Source: Luteitalea sp.
GTDB lineage: Bacteria > Acidobacteriota > Vicinamibacteria > Vicinamibacterales > Vicinamibacteraceae
Direction of reading: 5' to 3'
DNA length: 37,342 nucleotides
NCBI GenBank assembly: GCA_009377495.1
Contig: WHTZ01000062.1
Span: forward strand, 1-37,342
Shown: one piece after another, positions 32,171-37,342 of the stretch
Layout of the letters: each line of letters starts with the position of its first letter
Numbering within the stretch: position 1 is the first letter of the stretch
The notes under the pieces: generated by a model
Told to the model about the DNA's origin: nothing
The model's database searches: none
Seen by the model: only the letters and a program-made list of their open reading frames with translations
Program-made: the position numbers and the translations under genes

Positions 32171-32746
32171 ATGAAGCTCATCGCGGGCCTCGGCAATCCC
32201 GGGTCGCGCTATCGCGACACGTATCACAACGTCGGCTTCGCGGTCCTCGACGAGTTGGCCCGGCGCCACGGGGCCCGGTTCGAGGGGGCGCCCGCCGAGG
32301 CTGTGATGGCGCGTGTGCGGGAGCTCGGTGACGGCCTTTTGCTCGTCAAGCCGCTGACGTACATGAACCTCAGCGGCGTAGCCGTCGGCGAGCTGCAGCG
32401 CTACTACAAAGTCGCGCTCTCCGACGTTCTCATCGTGCTCGACGATGTGGCGCTTTCGCTTGGCCGGCTTCGGCTGCGCGCGCAGGGATCGGCCGGTGGG
32501 CACAACGGCCTCGAATCGGTGATCGACGCGCTTGGGACGACAGCGGTGCCGCGATTGCGCGTCGGCGTCGGCCGAGGCGATCCGCGTCGCGATCTCGCCA
32601 ACCACGTGCTGTCGAGCGTGGATGCCGAAGAACGCGTGACGCTCGGGCAGGCAATCGAGCGGGCAGCCAATGCCGTGGAGGCATTCGTGCTCCACGGCGT
32701 CGAGCACGCGATGAATGAGCACAACCCTTGGGTCGCCGAAACGTGA
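32171..32746 (+). CDS. pth: Peptidyl-tRNA hydrolase
   Basis: A 191-residue hydrolase that recycles peptidyl-tRNA. MKLIAGLGNPGSRYRDTYHNVGF contains Asn 9 and the catalytic His 19; KPLTYMNLSGVAVGELQRYYKV, VLIVLDDVALSLGRLRLRAQGSAGGHNGLESVIDALGT and RLRVGVGRGDPRRDLANHVLS are canonical, with the Asp of LDD orienting the His. The gene follows rplY by 33 bases. 144 bases with a hairpin separate it from rpsF. Confidence 0.97.
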   Translation: MKLIAGLGNPGSRYRDTYHNVGFAVLDELARRHGARFEGAPAEAVMARVRELGDGLLLVKPLTYMNLSGVAVGELQRYYKVALSDVLIVLDDVALSLGRLRLRAQGSAGGHNGLESVIDALGTTAVPRLRVGVGRGDPRRDLANHVLSSVDAEERVTLGQAIERAANAVEAFVLHGVEHAMNEHNPWVAET

Positions 32747-32835
32747 CCCCCCAATGCCTGTGATCGTTTTCGGAGAATACACGCGAAAGAAATGACAGCC
32801 GTCTGTGTCAGAACCGACAGCTGACGCACCTCCTT

Positions 32836-32886
32836 GCCACCTGGGCGTCTTCGCAACGGGTGGCCGCTTAGGCCGAAAGGAGGCCT
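32836..32886 (+). promoter_or_regulatory. Structured leader of the rpsF-rpsR-rplI operon
   Basis: GCCACCTG (32836-32843) pairs with CGGGTGGC (32857-32864) with an inner GCG-TCTT-CGC stem. A second short stem, AGGCC/GGCCT, encloses the AAAGGAG ribosome binding site (32877-32883). S6:S18 complexes autoregulate through leader RNA structures in many bacteria; whether this is that motif was not tested with a covariance model. Confidence 0.4.
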
Positions 32887-32890
32887 TTGA

Positions 32891-33436
32891 ATGACCGCAC
32901 AACGCCAGTACGAGCTCGTCTACATCGTCTCGCCCGAGGCGAGTGACGAGCAGGCACAGGAAATCCAGCAGCTCATCCAGGATGTCATCGCCCGCTATCA
33001 CGGAACGATTGACCGCACCGACAACTGGGGACGGCGCAAGTTAGCCTTCCCAATCAAGCACAAGCGCGAAGGGACCTATGTCGTCCTGGTCATGAACGGC
33101 CTCGGTGACATGGTCAAGGAGCTCGAGCGACGCCTGAAGGTGCACGACTTCGTGCTTCGGCACCTGGTCGTGCGTGTCGACGAGGATCTTCGCAAGGCGG
33201 AGCGCGCGCGCACCCGTCGTGAGGAGGACGCCGCGCGGCGGCGCGCGGCGCGCGGGATTCCCGCCGAGCCAGCCCCAGCCGAGCCAATCGGGGACACAGC
33301 CGGCGAGGTCGCCTCCTCGCGTGTGGCGAGCGCAGTCGAGCCACCTGTGGCGAGCATAGTCGAGCCACCGACACCGAGCGGCGAGGCGGAGTTGACCAAG
33401 GAGTCGGGAGAGTCGGCGGCACAGCCGGAGGAATAA
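32891..33436 (+). CDS. rpsF: 30S ribosomal protein S6 with long repeat-bearing tail
   Basis: A 181-residue bS6. The first ~100 residues are the standard domain (YELVYIVSPEASDEQAQEIQQLIQDVI, GRRKLAFPIKHKREGTYVVLVM, VHDFVLRHLVVRVDED) that pairs with S18 on the 30S platform. The remaining ~80 residues are a basic stretch (RARTRREEDAARRRAARG) and a Pro/Glu-rich tail. The tail contains VASAVEPP-VASIVEPP, coded by two 23-bp copies of a repeat. A strong AAAGGAG lies 8 bases upstream. The gene starts the S6-S18-L9 ribosomal operon, with no ssb gene between rpsF and rpsR. Confidence 0.96.
   Translation: MTAQRQYELVYIVSPEASDEQAQEIQQLIQDVIARYHGTIDRTDNWGRRKLAFPIKHKREGTYVVLVMNGLGDMVKELERRLKVHDFVLRHLVVRVDEDLRKAERARTRREEDAARRRAARGIPAEPAPAEPIGDTAGEVASSRVASAVEPPVASIVEPPTPSGEAELTKESGESAAQPEE
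33323..33369 (+). repeat. Two 23-bp repeat copies inside the rpsF tail
   Basis: GTGGCGAGCGCAGTCGAGCC (continuing ACC) at 33323-33345 and its copy with ATA in place of GCA at 33347-33369. Period 24 keeps the frame. Each copy has GTGGC/GCCAC ends, so it can fold back on itself. Confidence 0.8.
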
Positions 33437-33439
33437 GTC

Positions 33440-33757
33440 ATGAGCGATACCCAGAGCGACACGCAGGGATACGGGCGGTCAGGCGGCCGCGCGCGTGGTG
33501 GGCGCGGAGGCGAGCGCGGAGGCGAGCGGGGCGCACGACGACCCTCATCGCGCCGGCGAAAGGTGTGTAAGTTCCGGACGGAGAAGATCGACTACATCGA
33601 CTACAAGGACATGAGGTTGCTCGCACAGTTCGTCCCGGAGCGCGGCAAGATCCAGCCGAGCCGATTGTCGGGCACGAGCACGAAATATCAGCGGAAGCTG
33701 GCTACGGCCATCAAGCGAGCGCGCTTTCTCGCGCTGCTGCCGTATGCCACGGAATAG
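33440..33757 (+). CDS. rpsR: 30S ribosomal protein S18
   Basis: A 105-residue bS18. The conserved part is KVCKFRTEKIDYIDYKDMRLLAQFVPERGKIQPSRLSGTSTKYQRKLATAIKRARFLALLPYA. The N-terminal ~38 residues are a Gly/Arg extension (GGRARGGRGGERGGERGARR) that resembles RGG RNA-binding tails. Only one Cys is present near the core start, so it is not the zinc-binding form. It follows rpsF by 3 bases. Confidence 0.96.
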   Translation: MSDTQSDTQGYGRSGGRARGGRGGERGGERGARRPSSRRRKVCKFRTEKIDYIDYKDMRLLAQFVPERGKIQPSRLSGTSTKYQRKLATAIKRARFLALLPYATE

Positions 33758-33772
33758 GCATCCGGAGGCACG

Positions 33773-34237
33773 ATGATTGAAATCATACTCACGGAGCACA
33801 TCGATCATCTCGGTCAGGCGGGCGATGTGGTGAAGGTCGCCGATGGCTACGCGCGCAATTACCTCTTGCCGCGCAAGCTTGCCTTATCGGTGACCGACAC
33901 GAACCGTCGGCAGATCGAGCACATGAAGAAGCTCGCGTCGGCACGGGAAACAGAAGAGCGGGCGCAGGCCGAGGAGCTTGCGTCTCGTCTCGCGCAGCTC
34001 GATCTGGTGTTTGCGCGGCGCGTCGGCGAGACCGAGCAGCTATATGGCTCGGTCACGTCCGCCGACATTGCCGAGGCGCTTGCCGAGCGACAATTCGAGA
34101 TCGAGCGCCGGAAGATTCAACTTGGCGAGCCGATCAAACAGCTTGGTGAGGTCACCGTACCCCTGAAGCTGCATCGTCAGGTGACCGCCCAACTCAAGGT
34201 GGTGGTCGTGAAGGATGAAGGGTCGCAGGCACGGTGA
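33773..34237 (+). CDS. rplI: 50S ribosomal protein L9
   Basis: A 154-residue bL9: the N-terminal 23S-binding domain EIILTEHIDHLGQAGDVVKVADGYARNYLLPRKLAL, a long charged central helix (KKLASARETEERAQAEELASRLAQLDL), and a C-terminal domain with LYGSVTSADIAEAL. The length is normal. An AT-poor hairpin region and a DnaA-box-like array separate it from dnaB. Confidence 0.97.
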   Translation: MIEIILTEHIDHLGQAGDVVKVADGYARNYLLPRKLALSVTDTNRRQIEHMKKLASARETEERAQAEELASRLAQLDLVFARRVGETEQLYGSVTSADIAEALAERQFEIERRKIQLGEPIKQLGEVTVPLKLHRQVTAQLKVVVVKDEGSQAR

Positions 34238-34252
34238 AGGGGCCAGGTGCCA

Positions 34253-34330
34253 GGTGCGAGGTGCCAGGGCTGTCTCAGGCTCTAGGTGTGAGCGTCCCTT
34301 GCACCTGAGACAGCCCTCGCACCTCGCACC
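34253..34330. repeat. 27-bp-stem hairpin built from GGTGCGAGG repeats
   Basis: Left arm 34253-34279 and right arm 34304-34330 are complementary over 27 bases with one mismatch, around a 24-base loop. Arms contain GGTGCGAGGTGC and AGGGCTGTCTCAGG. Extra GGTGCCA and CTCGCACC copies flank it (34242-34252, 34331-34346). It may end the ribosomal operon, although no T tract follows, and shares its word with 12577-12601. Confidence 0.85.
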
Positions 34331-34341
34331 TTGCCCCTCGC

Positions 34342-34383
34342 ACCTTCACAGCTTTTCCACCCGTTTTCCACAAGAAATTCACA
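34342..34383 (+). promoter_or_regulatory. Four 11-bp-phased DnaA-box-like units upstream of dnaB
   Basis: ACCTTCACA (34342), TTTTCCACC (34353), TTTTCCACA (34364) and AAATTCACA (34375) each start 11 bases after the previous one, separated by 2 bases. The third matches the general DnaA box TTWTNCACA exactly; the others differ by one to three bases. Same orientation, helical phasing and position 50-90 bases before the dnaB start suggest DnaA binding. This is inference. Confidence 0.5.
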
Positions 34384-34432
34384 GGTCGCACGCGGAGACG
34401 AGTCTGGTAAGGTAGTTCGTGGTTCCTCGTCT

Positions 34433-35779
34433 ATGGACCCTGCCACGCTCGAACGCACACTTCCACACAACCTCGAGGCCGAGCGCTCCGTGCTGGGTGC
34501 GGTGCTGCTGCGCAACGAGGTGATCAACCAAGCGATCGAGCTGTTACGCCCGGAGGACTTTTTTCGCGAAGCGCATCGTCGAGTCTTCGAGCGGATGATT
34601 GGGCTCAGCGAGCGAGCTCAGGCCATCGATCCCATTACCCTTGCCAACGAGCTGGACAGGAGCGGTGACCTCCAAGAAGTGGGTGGGCCCGCATACTTGA
34701 TGCGCCTGATCGATGGCGTGCCGCGCTCGAGCAATGTCGAGTACTACGCGCGCATCGTCAAAGAGAAATCGATTCTGCGTCGGCTGGTCTTCGCCTCCAA
34801 CGCGATCCTGCAGGAGGCCTACGACGCGGAGCGGGATCCGACCGAGATTCTCGATGACGCCGAGCGGCGTATCTTCGAGATTGCTGACCATCGTCTCGGC
34901 ACCGGCTTCGTGCCGCTGCGGGAGCTCGTACACGGCGGGTTTGCCACGCTCGAAAAGCTCCAAGCTCACAAGGGCCTCCTTACGGGTGTGCCGAGCGGTT
35001 TCACGGACGTGGACGAGATGACGGCCGGCTTCCAACCGTCGGATCTCATCATCGTGGCGGCGCGACCCTCGATGGGCAAGACGAGCCTCGTGCTGAACAT
35101 CGCGCAGCACGTGGGCACGAAGACCGACATGACGGTGGGCTTCTTCAGTCTCGAAATGTCGAAGGAGGCGCTCTTCACGCGGTTGCTGACGTCGGAGGCC
35201 CGCATCGATGCCCACCGATTCCGCACGGGCCACCTGGCCGAAAAGGACTGGGCCATGCTCGCCCAGGCCGTCAACACGCTCGCCGACGCGCGCGTGTTCA
35301 TCGATGACACGGCCGCGTTGGGCGTGCTCGAGATGCGCGCGAAAGCACGGCGCTTGAAGGCGGAGCACGGCCTGCACCTGCTGATCGTCGACTACATTCA
35401 ATTGATGCAGGCACGCGGGCGCTCTGAGAACCGGCAGCAGGAGCTCGCGCAGATCTCGCGATCGCTCAAAGGCTTGGCGAAAGAGCTCGACGTGCCCATC
35501 CTGGCGTTGTCACAGCTCTCGCGCGCACCGGAGACACGCTCGGATCGGCGCCCGCAGCTTTCCGATCTGCGTGAGTCAGGTGCGCTCGAACAAGATGCCG
35601 ACCTCGTGTTGTTCATCTATCGTGAAGAGTTCTACGAACGCGAGAACACGCCGCAGGACGAGCAGGGTGTCGCGGAGATCATCGTCGGCAAGCAGCGTAA
35701 CGGGCCGACAGGTCGTGCGAAGCTCGCCTTCATCAAGGAGCTGACGCGTTTCGAAAATCTCGAGTGGAGGTCGCCATAG
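34433..35779 (+). CDS. dnaB: Replicative DNA helicase DnaB
   Basis: A 448-residue hexameric helicase. The N-terminal collar domain begins TLPHNLEAERSVLGAVLL, the linker helix follows, and the RecA-like domain has Walker A ARPSMGKTSL (about residues 209-218), FFSLEMSKEALFTRLL, the Walker B strand LHLLIVDYIQLM (about 315-326), LSQLSRAPETRSDRRPQLSDLRESGALEQDADLVLFIYR, and the arginine-finger region IIVGKQRNGPTG. ATG 34433 is the family start; upstream codons from 34331 read through the DnaA-box-like array and are rejected. alr overlaps its end. Confidence 0.97.
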   Translation: MDPATLERTLPHNLEAERSVLGAVLLRNEVINQAIELLRPEDFFREAHRRVFERMIGLSERAQAIDPITLANELDRSGDLQEVGGPAYLMRLIDGVPRSSNVEYYARIVKEKSILRRLVFASNAILQEAYDAERDPTEILDDAERRIFEIADHRLGTGFVPLRELVHGGFATLEKLQAHKGLLTGVPSGFTDVDEMTAGFQPSDLIIVAARPSMGKTSLVLNIAQHVGTKTDMTVGFFSLEMSKEALFTRLLTSEARIDAHRFRTGHLAEKDWAMLAQAVNTLADARVFIDDTAALGVLEMRAKARRLKAEHGLHLLIVDYIQLMQARGRSENRQQELAQISRSLKGLAKELDVPILALSQLSRAPETRSDRRPQLSDLRESGALEQDADLVLFIYREEFYERENTPQDEQGVAEIIVGKQRNGPTGRAKLAFIKELTRFENLEWRSP

Positions 35780-36909
35780 CTGTTCGCCACACGGTGGCCC
35801 GCGTGCACCTGCCCGCGCTTCAGGCGAACTACCGCACGATCACCGAGCTGACAATCGAGGCGGCGCGTGCCTCGCAACGGCAGCCGCCTCAAATCATCGC
35901 AGTCGTCAAGGCGAATGCTTACGGGCACGGTGCGACGCGCGTCGCGGGGGCGCTGGAGGCGGCGGGCGCTTCCATGCTGGCCTGTGCGGACATCGAGGAG
36001 GGGATCGAGCTGCGCCGTGACGCCATCCGGGTGCCCATCTTGATCTTCGGTGCGCTCGGCATCAGCGATCTCGATGGAGTGTTCGCCTACCGTCTGACAC
36101 CAACCATCTCGACGCCGACCGCCGCGCAGAACCTCGCACGTGCCGCAGCTGCCCGCGGCGAGAGGCTCCATTGCCAGCTCAAGATCGACACGGGCATGAA
36201 TCGGCTTGGATTCCGGCACGACAACCTACGCCGCACCCTGCCGGCAATCGCCCAGAGCCGACACCTGGCCATCGACGCTGTCTACACACACTTCGCCACG
36301 GCGGATGATCCCGAGAGCGGAGACTTTGTTTGCCAGCGCGAGCGTTTCGAGGCGGCGCGGCGTCTGGTCGCAGAGGTCGGACTGCATCCGGCGAAGGCGC
36401 ATGCCGCCAACAGCGCGGCGCTGCTTCGCGACGAGCAGGTCTGGTACGACGCCGTCCGGCCAGGCCTCTTGTTGTACGGCGTTGTGCCGCCGCCACTCGC
36501 AACGACGCTCGAGATCGCACCCGTGCTGTCACTCACCAGCCGCATCGTCGCGGTCAAGGGTCTGCGCCCCGGCGAGGGTGTCGGCTACGGCCTGCGCTAT
36601 CGTCCCGAACGGCCGTCCACGATCGCCGTGGTGCCGGCTGGTTACGCGGACGGCCTCGACGCGCGTCTCGCCGGCCGCGCCTCGGTGCTCGTCCGTGGCC
36701 GGCGCGTCCCGATCGTTGGCGCCGTGTCCATGGACATGATCACGATCGACGTCACGGCTCTCGATGTTGCACCCGGAGACGAGGTCGTGATTCTCGGGCG
36801 CCAGGGCGCCGAGCGCATCGACGTGCGCGAGATGGCAGCCGCCGTCGGCGCGGCTCCCTACGAGCTGCTCTGTCGATTGGGGAGCCGGATAGACAGGGTC
36901 TATCTCTGA
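35764..36909 (+). CDS. alr: Alanine racemase
   Basis: A 381-residue PLP enzyme supplying D-Ala for peptidoglycan. AVVKANAYGHGA holds the PLP Lys at about residue 49; KIDTGMNRLGFR, VYTHFATADDP, HAANSAALL, VRPGLLLYG and GVGYGLRY (catalytic Tyr near 275) follow, then AVVPAGYADGL and GAVSMDMITIDVT. The chosen start is GTG 35764, overlapping dnaB by 16 bases; GTG 35794 (VARVHLPAL) is an alternative, and GGAGG at 35766 does not sit at a useful distance from either. Confidence 0.95.
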   Translation: MEVAIAVRHTVARVHLPALQANYRTITELTIEAARASQRQPPQIIAVVKANAYGHGATRVAGALEAAGASMLACADIEEGIELRRDAIRVPILIFGALGISDLDGVFAYRLTPTISTPTAAQNLARAAAARGERLHCQLKIDTGMNRLGFRHDNLRRTLPAIAQSRHLAIDAVYTHFATADDPESGDFVCQRERFEAARRLVAEVGLHPAKAHAANSAALLRDEQVWYDAVRPGLLLYGVVPPPLATTLEIAPVLSLTSRIVAVKGLRPGEGVGYGLRYRPERPSTIAVVPAGYADGLDARLAGRASVLVRGRRVPIVGAVSMDMITIDVTALDVAPGDEVVILGRQGAERIDVREMAAAVGAAPYELLCRLGSRIDRVYL

Positions 36910-37199
36910 CACCTTCCAGTCGCCAACCTTCGGCTTCGGCAGCTCCGTCGACGCCGTCCGCGACTTGGCCGTTTTCGCTGTGCCAGCCAGCGTCGTACTG
37001 TAGCCCTCCGGGCCCTTAACGAAGGCGACCGCGGTAATCTGGCTTACGGCTCTTCCCTCTCTCGATACAGAAGAGCTGCCTAGACCCCAAATGGATGGCT
37101 CATCGGTCGTCGACAGACGATTCCTACGTACCTTCGTAGTGACCCGCCCGCAAAGAGCGCCTATCGTGAACCTCCACGACAGAAGCCTCGGGGGAGAAC
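36910..37199. other. Non-annotated stretch after alr
   Basis: About 290 bases without a supportable gene. Base use is less GC-rich than in the rest of the window. On the minus strand, codons at about 36910-37023 read in a frame with strong third-position G/C bias (QITAVAFVKGPEG, then AKTAKSRTASTELPKPKVGDWKV), but no start codon is seen and the frame runs on antisense into alr. It may be a gene remnant or chance. Confidence 0.4.
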
Positions 37200-37342
37200 A
37201 TGTCCAAGATCACCGTTGCGTTGACGTTCATCGCGGAGGTCGACCTTGCCGACAACCCGAGCACAGCCTCCCAGTTCGTGATTCTTGTCGGTACCGACGG
37301 CCCCGACGAGATGACGGTCGGTGACCTCGGCGCCGATCAGGA
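37200..37342 (+). CDS. Start of an unidentified gene, truncated by the window end
   Basis: ATG 37200 follows GGGGGAG by 3 bases and opens a frame that runs to the window end (47 codons). The visible protein starts MSKITVALTFIAEVDLADNP and continues with FVILVGTDGPDEMTVGDLGAD. Third positions are mostly G or C, as in real genes here. I do not recognise the family; the strand pattern is that of a small soluble beta protein. Confidence 0.45.
   Translation, partial: MSKITVALTFIAEVDLADNPSTASQFVILVGTDGPDEMTVGDLGADQ

Noticed and set aside
34253..34330. Intrinsic terminator of the ribosomal operon
   Set aside because: The stem is strong but no T tract follows on the plus strand, so it is listed as a repeat hairpin.

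Overview
This is a GC-rich bacterial chromosome segment with a Gram-negative envelope programme: heptose and LPS sugar synthesis, a LolB-like lipoprotein and an O-antigen ligase. The gene content, the style of the short palindromic repeats (translating to peptides such as PDLKVGPT and AGLKPRPT) and the codon use suggest Acidobacteriota, perhaps Vicinamibacteria. That taxonomic call is inference from memory; no marker search was run.

Layout. (1) 1-3468: end of a membrane protein, a family 2 glycosyltransferase, a small exported protein, and on the minus strand a coiled-coil methyltransferase whose coding sequence contains an 82-bp palindromic repeat in frame. (2) 3561-6110, minus strand: thiS-thiG and a glycosyltransferase. 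(3) 6213-18716, plus strand: a respiratory complex I operon, nuoA-B-C-(gmhA)-D-E-F-H-J-K-L-M-N. It has two peculiarities: a sedoheptulose-7-phosphate isomerase gene sits between nuoC and nuoD, and nuoG and nuoI, which encode the iron-sulfur relay between NuoF and NuoB, are absent. (4) 18745-22836: selA, a divergent unknown gene, a cold-shock gene with a readable promoter, a 155-bp inverted-repeat element with a 9-bp target duplication, and purH. (5) 22874-26227, minus strand: heptosyltransferase, O-antigen ligase, heptose-7-phosphate kinase. With gmhA these give the first steps of ADP-heptose synthesis plus heptose transfer and O-antigen attachment. (6) 26302-32746: TPR protein, lolB-like, ispE, tRNA-Gln, prs, rplY (L25/Ctc), pth, an order resembling that of Pseudomonas. 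(7) 32891-36909: rpsF-rpsR-rplI, dnaB, alr. Upstream of dnaB are a 27-bp-stem hairpin and four 11-bp-phased DnaA-box-like units. (8) 36910-37342: a stretch of different character ending in a truncated gene start.

A second layer runs through the window: nearly every gap that is not a gene overlap holds a short repeat. Families include AAAAAGGGGACAGGCCCC hairpins, CATTGGGCATTG runs, GTGACAAGG runs, GGTGCGAGG runs, and several perfect or near-perfect palindromes. Several have entered coding sequence (methyltransferase linker, rpsF tail, lolB start, ispE end) or supply start codons (thiG, possibly nuoB and hldA). This repeat layer, the incomplete nuo operon and the dnaB leader are the parts most worth following up.
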